Below, piece after piece: positions 9,463-19,463 of a stretch of 64,000 bases of DNA. The notes below the pieces were generated by a model that worked only from the letters and a program-made list of their open reading frames with translations, made no database searches and had not been told where the DNA came from. Within the stretch, counting starts at the first letter, position 1. Every line of letters starts with the position of its first letter. The stretch is from DATKAS01 sp963733765 (GTDB lineage: Bacteria > Actinomycetota > Acidimicrobiia > Acidimicrobiales > DATKAS01), in contig CAVTEI010000003.1 of assembly GCA_963733765.1 (NCBI GenBank), positions 1,302,001 through 1,366,000 on the forward strand. The letters run 5' to 3'. The position numbers and the translations under genes are program-made.

Positions 9463-10441
9463 ATGTCAGGACCGACTGGACGGGCGCTCGCGCTGCTCTC
9501 ACTCCTGCAAACGCACCGGTTCTGGTCGGGCGCCGAGCTGGCGGACCGCCTCGAAGTCAGCGAGCGCACGCTGCGGCGAGACGTCGATCGGCTGCGGTCG
9601 TTCGGCTATCCCGTCGACGCCACGACCGGGAAGGCAGGCGGCTACCGGCTCGCCGCTGGCGCGCATCTGCCGCCGCTGCTCCTCGACGATGACGAGGCGG
9701 TGGCGATCAGCGTCGGGCTGCGCTCGGCTGCCATGGCCACCATCGATGGCATGGGCGACACCTCGGCTCGTGCGCTCGCGAAGCTGGAACAGGTGCTGCC
9801 GGATCGCTTGCGGCGCCGAGTCCGCGCGGTCCATTCGAGCATCACGCCGGTCCGATGGGGTGAACAGGGGAGCACCGGCCCCACCGTCGACCCTGAGGCA
9901 CTCGCCGTGCTCGGCGAGGCGTGCCGAGATCATGTCGAGGTTCGGTTCGAGTACCGCAGCCGCGAGGGTGAGGAGACGAGTCGGTTGGTCGAGCCGCACC
10001 AGCTCGTCACTGCCGGACGGCGGTGGTATCTCGTGGCGTTCGACGTTCGTCGCGACGACTGGCGGAGCTTTCGAGTCGACCGGCTGACCGAACCTCGCCT
10101 CGCCGGTCGGCGGTTCGCACCGCGCCCAATCCCGGAGGGTGATGCCGGCGCGTTCGTCGCGCGCTCGTTGGGTTCGCAACCGCTCGCGTACAGCATCACC
10201 GCGACGATCGACCTGCCTGCGGCCGACGCCCGTGCCGCGTTGCGATGGGTCGACGCCGACGTTCAGGAGATCGACGCCGGGCCGTTGCCGCGCGGTGTTT
10301 CGGGCGGAGTCAGCGGACACGCTGGCGCTCAGCATCGCGATGGCGGCACTCGCCGCGAACATCGACCTCGAGGACGACCACGCGCCCTCAGAAGTCAGAA
10401 CCAGTCTCGCGACGGTCGCGCAGCGCTTGTCGCGCCTCTAG
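9463..10441 (+). CDS. WYL-domain (YafY/DeoR-like) transcriptional regulator, one frame slip
   Basis: A regulator of about 325 residues. The N-terminal winged helix-turn-helix reads ELADRLEVSERTLRRDVDRLRSFGYPV, followed by the family linker LPPLLLDDDEAVAISVGL. The WYL effector-binding domain has VEPHQLVTAGRRWYLVAFD and WRSFRVDRL, where W-Y-L and the Arg residues are visible. The frame slips near 10294, after which the true C-terminus (FRAESADTLALSIAMAAL) continues to the stop at 10439-10441. That stop lies within a CTAG shared with the opposing kdpE stop. Members of this family often bind nucleotides or nucleic-acid fragments. Control of the divergent ABC exporter is inferred from position. 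Confidence 0.85.
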
Positions 10442-11124
10442 TCCCCCCCGTGGAAGCGGTAGCCCATGCCGGGCTCGGTGATGAAGTAGCGGGGCCGGCA
10501 CGGCTCGGGCTCGAGCTTGCGGCGGATGTGGGCCATGTGCACGCGCAGGTAGTTGGTCTCGTCGCCGTACTGCGGGCCCCACACGTCCTGCAGCAGCTGG
10601 CGTTGCGTGACGAGCTTGCCGCGCGTTGCGGACGAGCAGCTCGACGAGGCCCCACTCGGTCGGGGTGAGGCGGACCTCCTCGCCGTCGCGGCGTGACCCG
10701 CTTGGCGGCGAGGTCGACGGTGAAGTCGGGCGTCGCGACGACGGCCGCTTCCTCGGCCGGGTGCGACGCGGCGGAGCGCGGCCCGCAGCCGCGCGAACAG
10801 CTCGTCCATGCCGAACGGCTTGGTGACGTAGTCGTCGGCGCCGGCGTCGAGCGCGGCGACCTTGTCGCGCTCCGCGCCGCGGGCCGAGAGGACGATGATC
10901 GGGACGTCGGTCCAGCCCCGCAGGCCGCGGATGACCTCGATGCCGCTCATGCCCGGGCAGTCCGAGGTCGAGCACGACCAGCGTCGGGGTGGTGCTTGGC
11001 GGCGAGCCGGAGCGCGTCCTCGCCCGTCGGCGGCGGGGTCGACGTCGTAGCCGCGGGCGCGCAGGTTGGCGGCGAGGGCGCGCAGGATCGGGGCTTCGTC
11101 GTCGACGACGAGGACGCGGCTCAT
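10438..11124 (-). pseudogene. kdpE: KdpE response regulator (frame-broken as recorded)
   Basis: An OmpR/PhoB-family response regulator for the kdp operon. The receiver domain opens MSRVLVVDDEAPILRALAAN, has the phosphoacceptor Asp in VVLDLGLPG and the conserved Lys in ADDYVTKPFGMDELFARLRA. The winged-helix output domain reads VRLTPTEWGLVELLVRN, then GKLVTQRQLLQDVWG and NYLRVHMAHIRRKLEP. At least four or five frame slips occur in fewer than 700 bases, yet every segment is well conserved. The start ATG lies at the very end of kdpD. Its likely targets are the TTAGCG boxes upstream of the operon. Confidence 0.88.
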
Positions 11125-13664
11125 GCGCACGACGGCCTCGAGCTCGACGATCATCGTCGTGCCCGCCGCCGGGCGTGTCGTCGAGCGTCGAGCTCGCCGC
11201 CATGGCCCGACGTGAAGCCCGCGGGCGACCGCGAGCCCGAGTCCGACGCCCGGCCCGCTGCGTGGCGCGGCGTCGTCGAGGCGCTGGAACGGGCTGGAAC
11301 ACGCGCTCCCGGTCGTCGGCGCGGTATGCCCGGGCCGCGGTCGATGACCCGCAGCGACGACGCGGTCGCCGACGACGCCCGCCTCGACGCGGACCGGACA
11401 GCGTGCTGTCGGCCGTGGCGTGAGCGCGTTGTCGACGAGGTTGGCGACGACCCGCTCGAGCAGCGCGGGGTCGGCGAGCACCGGCGGCAGCGTCTCGGAC
11501 ACGTCGACGACGACGTCGCGCGCGCGCGGCGCCGAGCTCGCGCGAGCGCGGCGGGCACGACCTCGTCGAGCGTCGTCGGCCGCAGCGCCGGCATCGAGCG
11601 CGCCCGCCTGGATGCGGGCTCATGTCGAGCAGGTTGTCGACGAGGTCGTGAGCCGGTCGGTCTCCTCCTCGATCGTGGCGAGGAACTCGCGCGGTCTCGC
11701 CCGCGGTCCAGTCGACGTCGGGTTGGCGCAGGCTGTGACCGAGGCCTTGATGACGGCGAGCGGCGTGCGCAGGTCGTGCGACACGGCTTGCAGCAGCGCG
11801 CTGCGCAGCTCGTTCGCTTCGGCGAGCGCACGTCGCCTCGGCGGCCTGCGCGCTCGAGCCGCGCGTCGATCGAGCGCGGCGGACAGGTTGGACGCGAACG
11901 CGTTGAGCACCCGCCGGTCCTCGGCCGCGAGGTCGCCGCCCGATGAGCGCGAGCACGAGCTCGGCGCCGACCGCGTGCACGTCGTCGGCGTCCGCCGGAT
12001 CGGTCGACGGCTCGCTCCGTCGGCGGCCTCGACCGTCCAGCCGCCGTCCGTGCGCGCGCAGCAGCGCGACCCCGATCAGGCCGAACGACCGTGCGCAGAT
12101 GCGACATCAGCGTCGGGAGCGGGTCGCGCGTCGACGACGCCGCTCGCGCAGAGCCGGCGAGGGTCTCGGCCTCCGCGCTCGGCGCGGGCGGCCTCGGCTG
12201 TCCGGCGCGTCGCGAGGGCGACGAGGCCGCTGACGATCGCCGGCGATCACGAGGAACACGACGAGCGCGAGGACGTTCTCGCCGTCGGCGATCGTCAACG
12301 TGTGGATGCGGCGGCGTGAAGTACCAGTTCGCGAGCGAAGGAACCCGGCGACCGCGGCGACCAGCGCCGGTGCGAGCCCGCCGATCGCGGCGATCGACGA
12401 CGACGAGCAGCAGGTAGAGGAGCAGCACGGTCTGGCAGATCCGATGTGATCGCGCAGCTGCGGCGAGCAGCGAGCGTGAGCACGGGCAGCCCGACCAGCG
12501 GCGAGCAGCCACGCCGAGCTGGCGCCGGCGGGGCGGCGACGCGTGACGCGCCGGCGGGGCGGGCGCGGAAGCGGCCGTCTCGACGGGTCGACGGCTCGTG
12601 GGAGATCACGTGCACGTCGATCGGCCCCGAGAGCCGGATCGACCCGGTTGATCACCGAGCCCGGGTGAGCTCGTGTCCAGCGGCTGCGGCGGCTGCGCCC
12701 GAGCACGAGCTGCGTCGCGTTCTCGCGCCCGCGCGAAGTCGACGAGCGCGGCGGCGACGTCGCTGCCGGCGACCTCGTGGTACTCGCCGCCGAGCTCCTC
12801 GAGCAGCTGCCGGTGCTCCGCGAGCAGCTCGGTGCCCGGCCCGGCCAGGCCGTCGCTCGCTGCGGACGTGCACGCCGAGCAGCTCGCCGTGGGCCCGCTG
12901 GGCGATGCGCGCGGCGCGCCGGATGAGGTCCTCGGTGCCGGGCGCGCCGGTGAGGGCGACGACGACCCGCTCGCGCGTCTCCCACGGCTCGGTGATGCCG
13001 TGGCGCTCGCGGTAGTCCTCGAGCGCGACGTCGACCTGGTCGGCGACCCACAGCAGCGCGAGCTCGCGGAGCGCGGCGAGGTTCCCGGCCGGAAGTAGTT
13101 CGTGAGGGCGGCGTCGATCTTCTCGGGCGCGTAGATGTTGCCGTGCGCCATGCGCCGCCGCAGCGCCTCGGGCGTCATGTCGACGAGCTCGACCTGGTCG
13201 GCCGCGCGCACGATCGCGTCGGGGATCGTCTCGCGCTGCACGATGCCGGTGATGCGCTCGACGACGTCGTTGATCGACTCGAGGTGCTGGATGTTGACGG
13301 TCGAGATGACGTCGATGCCGGCGTCGAGGAGCTCGTTCGACGTCCTGCCACCGCTTGGCGTTGCGCGAGCCGGGAACGTTGGTGTGGGCGAGCTCGTCGA
13401 CGAGCGCGACCTCCGGGCGGCGGGCGAGGACGGCGTCGACGTCCATCTCCTCGAACGTCGCGCCCGGTACTCGATGCGCTGGCGGGGCACGACCTCGAGG
13501 TCGCCGATCTGCTCGGCGGTGCGGGCACGGCCGTGGGTCTCGACGTAGCCGACCACGACGTCGGTGCCCGCGCTCGCGGCGGCGATGCCCTCGTTGAGCA
13601 TGGCGAAGGTCTTGCCGACGCCGGGGGCGGCGCCGAGGTAGACGCGCAGGGTGCCGCGGGCCAT
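11121..13664 (-). pseudogene. kdpD: KdpD osmosensitive K+ sensor histidine kinase (frame-broken as recorded)
   Basis: The membrane sensor kinase paired with KdpE, with an expected length near 840 residues. Domain order: KdpD N-terminal domain with Walker-like GAAPGVGKTFAMLNE and the signature VALVDELAHTNVPGSRNAKR; a USP-like domain (RVVVALTGAPGTEDLIRRAA); a short cluster of hydrophobic segments around 12.2-12.5 kb (DUF4118-type); a GAF-like segment; HisKA with LLQAVSHDLRTPLAVIKASV near 11.75 kb; and HATPase with ALLERVVANLVDNAL and a GPGVGLGLAVARGL box. These pieces alternate among all three frames, with roughly one slip per 100 bases, the worst density in the window. The 3' end is only approximate because the frame is lost there. 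Confidence 0.85.
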
Positions 13665-13679
13665 GCGCCCAGTCTCCCG

Positions 13680-14255
13680 CTATCCGAGCTTCGTCGAGGG
13701 CGAGGTTGAGCTCCAGCACGTTCACGCCGTCCTCGCCGAGGAACCCGAACGTCGCCTGCTCGGTGTGGTCGTCGATGAGCTCGCAGCACGAGCGTCGACG
13801 GGAGATCCGCGGCCGTCCGCGACGCGCGGCGCCTGAAGCCGAGCGTTGGCGACCGAGATGTGCGGGTCGAGGCCCGACCCTGACGACGTCACCGCGTCGA
13901 CGGGCACCGGATGTCGTCGGCGAGCCCGTTCTCCGCTCGGTACGCCTCGACCCCGCTCGCAACGTTGTCGAGCAGCGTCGTCGTTGGTGGGCCCGAGGTT
14001 CGAGGCACTGCTCGCCATGGCGTCGTACCGTCGCCCGCGGCGGACGGGCGAGGGTGGAACCACTCGTCGCCGTCGAAGGCCTGACCGATGAGCGCGAGAC
14101 CCGACGACCTGGCCGTCGCGCCTGATCAGCGAGCCGTCGGCCTCGTCGTTGAAGGCCACCTGCGCGAGGCCGGTGACCACCAGCGGATACACGAGTCCGA
14201 GCAGCACGGTGAACACGAGGATCGCGCGGACCGCAGCAACGAGCTGGGCGCGCAT
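13680..14255 (-). pseudogene. kdpC: KdpC, potassium-transporting ATPase C chain (frame-broken)
   Basis: The single-span accessory subunit that stabilises the KdpA-KdpB complex, about 190 residues. The membrane helix reads VRAILVFTVLLGLVYPLVVTGL close to the N-terminus. The soluble part contains LIGQAF-type text, DAVTSSGSGLDPHISVANAR (the SGSGLDPHIS signature) and the C-terminal LIDDHTEQATFGFLGEDGVN followed by VLELNLALD. Several slips separate these blocks. If one base is dropped near 13688 the protein ends NLALDKLG at the TAG at 13680-13682, 15 bases before kdpD. The ATG follows the kdpB stop by one base. Confidence 0.85.
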
Positions 14256-14256
14256 G

Positions 14257-16390
14257 TCAGCTCACCCCCAGGGTCGTGATGACGATGTCGATGGCCTTGA
14301 TGCCGATGAACGGCACGATGAGCCCGCCGAGCGCCGTAGATCAGCAGGTTGCGACGCAGCACCTGCGCCGCGCCGGCGGCTCGGAACCGCACGCCGCGGA
14401 GGGCGAGCGGGATCAGCGCGACGATCACGAGGGCGTTGAAGATGACGGCGGACAAGATCGCCGACGCGAGGCGAGTCGAGGTCCATCACGTTCAGCCGAT
14501 CGAGCTGCGGGAACACACCGATGAACATCGCCGGGATGATGGCGAAGTACTTGGCGACGTCGTTGGCGATCGAGAACGTCGTCAGCGATCCGCGGGTGAT
14601 CAAGCAGCTGCTTGCCGACCTCGACGACTTCGATGAGCTTGGTCGGGTTCGAGTCGAGGTCGATCATGTTCCCGGCCTCTTTGGCCGCTTGCGTCCCGGT
14701 GTTCATCGCGACGCCGACGTCGGCTTGCGCCAAGGCCGGTGCGTCGTTCGTGCCGTCGCCGGTCATCGCCACGAGCCGGCCGCCGGCCTGCTCGCGGCGA
14801 ATCAGGGCCATCTTGTCCTCGGGGGTGGCCTCGGCCAGGAAGTCGTCTACTCCGGCTTCTTCGGCGATCGACGTGCGCGGTGAGCGGATTGTCGCCGGTG
14901 ATCATCACGGTGCGGATGCCCATCGCGCGCAGCTGATCGAAGCGCTCGCGCATCCCTGTCTTCACGACGTCCTTGAGCTGGATCACGCCGAGCACCCGTA
15001 CGAGGCTCGTGCGGTCGTCGGCCTCGGCGACCACGAGAGGCGTGCCGCCTTCGGTGGCGATCCCGTTGGCGATCGTGTCCATCGCGCGTCGGCACCGTGT
15101 CGCCACCCTCCGCCTCGACCCACCGACGCGATCGAGTCGGCCGCGCCCTTGCGGATCCTCCGGCCGTCGAAGTCCACGCCGCTCATGCGCGTCTGGGCGG
15201 TGAACGGCACCAACGTCCCGCGTCCATCGGCCGCGCGCGGAGGCCGTAGCCGCCTTCCGCGAGCACGAGGATGGAGCGGCCTTCGGGCGTCTCGTCCGCC
15301 AGGCTCGAGAGCATCGCGGCGTCAGCCAGCTCCGGTTCGAGCACGCCGGGCATGGGCACGAACGACGTCGCTTGGCGGTTCCCGAGCGTGATCGTGCCGG
15401 TCTTGTCGAGGAGAAGCGTGGCGACATCGCCGGCCGCCTCGACCGCGCGGCCGCTCATGGCCAGCACGTTGCGCTGCACCATGCGATCCATGCCGGCGAT
15501 GCCGATCGCCGACAGCAGGGCGCCGATCGTCGTCGGGATGAGGCACACGAGCAGCGCGATGAGCACCAGCACGCTCTGTTCCTCGCCCGAGTAGATCGCG
15601 ATAGGGCTGCAGCGTCACGACCGCGAGCAGGAAGATCAGCGTGAGGCCGGCGAGGAGGATGTTCAGCGCGATCTCATTCGGTGTCTTCTGCCGAGACGCA
15701 CCCTCGACGAGCGCGATCATGCGGTCGAGAAACGTCTCTCCGGGCTTGGCGCTGATCTCGACAACGATCCGATCGGACAGGACGCGCGTGCCGCCCGTCA
15801 CCGCGGAGCGGTCGCCGCCGGACTCGCGGATCACCGGCGCCGATTCGCCGGTGATGGCGGACTCGTCGACGCTCGCGATCCCGTCCACGACCGTGCCGTC
15901 GCTCGGAATCACGTCGCCGGCCTCGCACACGACCCGGTCGCCGACCTGCAGCGTGGCGCTTGCCGCATCCTCGATCCGTCCGTCGGATCGAACGACGTGG
16001 GCGATGGTGTCTTGGCGCGCGGCCCGAAGCGTGTCGGCCTGCGCCTTGCCCCGTCCTTCGGCGACCGCCTCCGCGAAGTTGGCGAACAACACCGTGACCC
16101 AAAGCCAGAACGCGAGCAGTCCGGCGAAGACGTTCTCCTCGCTCGTCGACGACGAGAAGTCGCGCACGAAGAGCACCGTCGTGAGCACACTGCCGATCTC
16201 CACGACGAACATCACGGGGTTGCGCACCATCGAGCGCGGGTCGAGCTTCGAGATGCTGTCGCGAAGCGCGCGGCGCACGATCGCAGGGTCGAGAAGTGAC
16301 CGCGCTGCCCGCCGGTCGGGAGCGGGTCTTGGCAACGGGTGAGCCCAAGCGCGGTTCGCCGGACGGCGGCGTCACAGGCTGGGTGCTCAC
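14257..16390 (-). pseudogene. kdpB: KdpB, potassium-transporting P-type ATPase (frame-broken)
   Basis: The P-type ATPase subunit that powers KdpA, near 710 residues. Visible landmarks: SISKLDPRSMVRNPVMFVVE near the N-terminus, the TGES dephosphorylation loop in SVDESAITGESAPVIRESGG, the phosphorylation motif LLLDKTGTITLGNRQATSF (Asp at about 15.41 kb), a MITGDNPLTA segment and the hinge MTGDGTNDAPALAQADVGVA. TM segments follow near FSIANDVAKYFAIIPAMF. The GTG start overlaps the kdpA stop (GTGA). Slips occur near 16.33, 15.6, 15.2, 15.1, 14.87, 14.6, 14.47 and 14.33 kb. The frame between 15.6 and 16.3 kb is intact for over 200 codons, so the error density is lower here than in kdpD. Confidence 0.9.
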
Positions 16391-18100
16391 AAGCCCAGCC
16401 CCTCGACGAGAGGCCCCAGCGCGACGGCCGGGAAGAACGTCAGGCCGACGACGATGACCACAACCCCGACGAGCAGGCCCGCGAAGAGCGGGCTGTCCGT
16501 CGGCAGCGTGCCTGCTGATGGGGCGCGGGCTGCTTCGCGGCGAGCGAACCGGCGATGGCGAGCAGCGGGATGATGAGCAGGAAGCGGCCGACGAGCATCG
16601 CGAGTCCGAGCGTGGTGGTGTACCAGGCGGTGGCTGCGTTCAGCCCGCCGAAGGCCGAGCCGTTGTTGTTCGCCGCGGATGTGAACGCGTAGACGACCTC
16701 GGAGAGCCCGTGCGGGCCCGGGTTGAGGATCGACGCCTTGGCCGTTCCGAGGACGACCGACGCGCCACTGAAGACGAGCGCGGCAAGCGGCACCGCCAGG
16801 ATGTAGAGCACGACGAGCTTCATCTCGGCGCGCCTGAATCTTCTTGCCGAGGAACTCGGGCGTTCGACCCACCATGAGCCCCGCGATGAAGACGGCGAGC
16901 AGCGCGAAGACCAGCATCCCGTAGAGACCCGCGCCGACGCCGCCCGGGGAGACCTCGCCGAACATCATGTTCACGAGCGGCACCGCACCGCCGTAGCGGC
17001 GTGAAGCTGTCGTGCGAACGCGATCACCGCGCCGGTGGAGGTGCCGGTCGTCGTACCCGCGTAGAGGCCCGATGTCGCTGCTCCGAAGCGCACCTCTTTG
17101 CCTTCGAGGTTGCCACCCGACTGTGTCGCGGTGGCCTCCTGGGTCGACGCCGCGGTCGTCGAGCAGCGGGTTTCCGTTCGACTCGAACGTCATCGCCGCC
17201 ACGACGCTCCCTGCCCAGAGCACGAACATCGCGGCGAAGACCGCCCACCCCTGGCGGCGGTTCTTGGCCATCGTCCCGAACGTGTAGGTGAGCGCGAACG
17301 GGATGAGCAGGATGAGCGCCATCTGCAGGAAGTTGGTGAACCCGTTTGGGTTCTCGAACGGATGCGCCGAGTTCGCGTTGTAGTAGCCGCCGCCGTTCGT
17401 GCCCAGCTCCTTGATCACCTCTTGTGAGGCGACGGGTCCGCCCGGGATCACTTGCGTCGCTCCGCGACGGTCTGCGCCTCGACGCCACCGGCGAAGTTCT
17501 GAACGACGCCCTGGCTCACCAGGACGATTGCGCCGACGAAGGCGAGGGGCAGCAGCACGCGGGTCACCGTGCGCGTGAGGTCCACCCAGAAGTTCCCGAT
17601 CGTCGCCGATCGCCGTCGGACGAGACCTCGCACGAAGGCGATCGCCACCGCCATGCCGACCGCCGCGGACACGAAGTTCTGCACGGCGAGGCCGACCATC
17701 TGAGTCAGATCGCTCATCGTCGACTCGCCGCTGTAGCTCTGCCAGTTCGTGTTCGTCACGAAGCTGATCGCCGTGTTGAACGCGATCGTCGGCGACACCG
17801 CGCCCACATCGGTCGGGTTGAGCGGCAACGAACCCTTGCACTCGCTGCAGGAGGTAGAGGAACACGATCGACGCGACGCTGAACGCCAGGACCGAACGGG
17901 CGTAGATGGTCCATCGCTGCTCTTGCCGCTGGTCGACGCCGACGAGTCGGTAGATGCCGCGTTCGAGCGGGCCGAACACGCGGTCTCCGGGCGCGCTTGC
18001 CGTCCCCGTACACCCGGGCGAGGTAGCTGCCGAGCAACGGGGTCGTGATGGCGATGACGGCGACGAGCGCGAGCAGCTGTCCCCAGTCGGCGGCGTCCAT
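16387..18100 (-). pseudogene. kdpA: KdpA, potassium-binding channel-like subunit (frame-broken)
   Basis: The polytopic K+-translocating subunit, about 570 residues. Selectivity-filter-like segments are visible: NTAISFVTNTNWQSYSGEST, KELGTNGGGYYNANSAHPFE, and SAANNNGSAFGGLNAATAWY, as expected from the four-repeat architecture. The C-terminal helices end FAGLLVGVVVIVVGLTFFPA. Around six or seven frame slips separate the segments (for example near 17.98, 17.83, 17.46, 17.17, 17.0, 16.84 and 16.51 kb). The ATG overlaps the kdpF stop by one base (TGATG). Together with KdpB, C and F it forms the high-affinity inner-membrane K+ uptake pump used at low external potassium. Confidence 0.9.
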
Positions 18101-18189
18101 CACAAGCGCTCGGGGAACAGCAGGGCGATCACGAGATACACGGCGATGCCGACGGCGAGCACAACCCCGATGAGGTTGTCCGCGCTCAC
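18100..18189 (-). CDS. kdpF: KdpF small subunit
   Basis: A 29-residue single-span membrane peptide, intact: a GTG start, then SADNLIGVVLAVGIAVYLVI and a terminal ALLFPERL, which is the canonical KdpF pattern. It stabilises the Kdp complex in the membrane. The start overlaps the stop of the upstream small gene and its own stop overlaps the kdpA ATG, so translation of the three is probably coupled. Confidence 0.88.
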   Translation of the reverse strand: MSADNLIGVVLAVGIAVYLVIALLFPERL

Positions 18190-18309
18190 GCGGGCACTTC
18201 GGTCTCGGCGTCGTCGCGTGACCGGAGGAGACGCGGCGCACCCGCGCACGTACAGGGCGGCGAGCGCGAAGAAGGCGACAACGAGGAGGAGCAGGATCAC
18301 GTCACGCAT
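18186..18309 (-). CDS. Small membrane protein preceding kdpF, one frame slip
   Basis: A short hydrophobic protein at the head of the kdp operon: MRDVILLLLVVAFFALAALY, then VRGC, and after a one-base slip in the GGGTGCGCC stretch, PRLLRSRDDAETEVPA to a TGA overlapping the kdpF GTG. Corrected length is about 41 residues with a single membrane helix and a charged tail. Similar tiny proteins precede kdpF in other actinobacteria; I know of no proven function. Read without correction, the frame simply fuses into KdpF, which is unlikely to be real. Confidence 0.55.
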
Positions 18310-18313
18310 CGAT

Positions 18314-18331
18314 GACGGTTGTACGACCGTC
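18314..18331. promoter_or_regulatory. Inverted repeat GACGGT-N6-ACCGTC just upstream of kdp
   Basis: A perfect 6-base palindrome with spacer TGTACG ends four bases before the first ATG of the kdp operon. It could be an operator or the stem of a leader hairpin in the kdp mRNA. No ribosome site is visible for the first small gene. Function unproven. Confidence 0.3.
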
Positions 18332-18351
18332 GCCCCTGGACCGTGGATCTC

Positions 18352-18389
18352 TTAGCGGCCCATTAGCGCGGCGCCCCGGAGTCTTAGCG
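18352..18389. promoter_or_regulatory. Three TTAGCG direct repeats at helical spacing (candidate KdpE boxes)
   Basis: TTAGCG occurs at 18352, 18363 and 18384, that is 11 and 21 bases apart, one and two helical turns, with flanks of the form YNTTAGCGSS. Direct repeats at 11-base steps are the typical arrangement of OmpR/PhoB-family sites, the family to which KdpE belongs. They lie about 45-75 bases from the first kdp start codon and 50-85 bases upstream of the divergent CBS gene, so one site could control both directions. Confidence 0.45.
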
Positions 18390-18437
18390 GGACGCCGCCG
18401 GGGTATCTCAAGCCCAACGAGATCCGGGAGGGACGTG

Positions 18438-18851
18438 ATGACGCTGAGCATCCGTGACGTGATGACGCCGAACCCCGAGGTGTTGCCTGCGGCGACGACC
18501 CTGGAGGACGCGGCGCGGTGCATGCGGGAGCGCAACATCGGTGACGTGCTCGTGGCCGATGAGTCCGGGCTTTGCGGGTTGGTGACTGACCGGGACATCG
18601 TCGTCAGGGGGCTCGCCAAGGGGAAGTCGTCGGCGACCCTCGGTGACATCTGCAGCCGCGACCTCGTGACGGCCTCTCCCGACGAACCCGTCGACGACGC
18701 CATCACGGTGATGAGCTGGCATGCCATCCGGCGGCTGCCCGTGATGGAGGACGGTCGGGCCGTGGGCATGGTGTCGATCGGCGATCTCGCCGTCGAGTGT
18801 GATCGCAACTCCGCGTTGGCCGACATCTCGGCCGCTCCTGCCAACCACTAG
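18438..18851 (+). CDS. Tandem CBS-domain protein
   Basis: A 137-residue stand-alone CBS pair (Bateman module), a fold that usually binds adenosine nucleotides. CBS1 spans MTLSIRDVMTPNPEVLPAAT to VTDRDIVVRGLAKG and CBS2 spans ICSRDLVTASPDEPVDDAIT to IRRLPVMEDGRAVGMVSIGD. The start is set by GGGAGGG at 18426-18432, six bases upstream. Divergence from kdp suggests a link to potassium or energy status, but this is inference. The protein resembles the hypoxic-response CBS proteins of actinobacteria. Confidence 0.88.
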   Translation: MTLSIRDVMTPNPEVLPAATTLEDAARCMRERNIGDVLVADESGLCGLVTDRDIVVRGLAKGKSSATLGDICSRDLVTASPDEPVDDAITVMSWHAIRRLPVMEDGRAVGMVSIGDLAVECDRNSALADISAAPANH

Positions 18852-18893
18852 GCCGCGTAGTTAGGGTGCGCTGCAGATATCGTCCCGCGCTCT

Positions 18894-19463
18894 ATGGCGA
18901 CAGACGTTCAGCGAGTCGAGCGGACCGACGACCTCGTCGCCACGATCGTGCTGGCGTTCAGCAGTGATCCCTTCGTTCGATGGATGCTCCCCGAGCCCGA
19001 GCGGTTCCTCACTCACTTCTCGCGCATCACGCGCCTGCATGGCGAGCTGACGTCGTCGTCCGGCGGGGCGTTCGGCCTTCCCGGCGGGCGCGGTGCCGCG
19101 TTCTGGTACCCGCCCGGTGTGCATCCTGACGGCCAAGCGTTCGGCGCATTGCTGGAGGAAGCGGGCGTCGCCAGCAAAGTCGCGCCCGTGTGGGAGCAGG
19201 TGGGGCCGTACGAGCCCGACGAGCCCCATTGGTACCTGCGGCAGATAGGGGTGGATCCCGCAGCGCGAGGGCGCGGCCTCGGGTCGGCGCTGCTCCGCGC
19301 CGGTCTCGATGAGGTGGATCGCGACGGTGCTCGCGCCTACCTCGAAGCCACGAGCACCGCAAGCAAGTCGCTCTACGAGCGGCACGGCTTCGTGTCGCTC
19401 CGTGAAGTCAAGGTGGGCGATGCCCCACCCCTCTGGCCGATGGTGCGCGAGCCGCTCGTCTAG
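18894..19463 (+). CDS. GNAT family N-acetyltransferase
   Basis: An acetyl-CoA-dependent N-acetyltransferase of 189 residues. The acetyl-CoA loop reads QIGVDPAARGRGLGSALLRA (the R-x-x-G-x-G/A pattern near residue 125), followed by AYLEATSTASKSLYERHGF, the usual C-terminal strand and helix. The N-terminal half, AFSSDPFVRWMLPEPERFL, is typical of small-molecule-modifying GNATs of actinobacteria. The acceptor is unknown. The gene lies 42 bases after the CBS gene with no clear ribosome site, and its stop overlaps the opposing methyltransferase stop (CTAG-type junction). Confidence 0.85.
   Translation: MATDVQRVERTDDLVATIVLAFSSDPFVRWMLPEPERFLTHFSRITRLHGELTSSSGGAFGLPGGRGAAFWYPPGVHPDGQAFGALLEEAGVASKVAPVWEQVGPYEPDEPHWYLRQIGVDPAARGRGLGSALLRAGLDEVDRDGARAYLEATSTASKSLYERHGFVSLREVKVGDAPPLWPMVREPLV

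Noticed and set aside
10388..11980. Long continuous frames through kdpE and kdpD that could be read as novel Arg/Ala-rich proteins
   Set aside because: They are mixtures of correct and slipped frames of KdpD and KdpE. High GC makes stops rare in all frames, so open length is not evidence here.
12520..12570. GC-rich self-complementary stretch (cggcgacgcgtgacgcgccgg) inside kdpD
   Set aside because: It resembles the CGCGTCA hairpin core but lies inside coding sequence without the paired arm layout; explained by extreme GC content.
10438..18309. Programmed ribosomal frameshifting in kdp
   Set aside because: Far too many slips, in both directions, without recurring slippery heptamers or pseudoknots.
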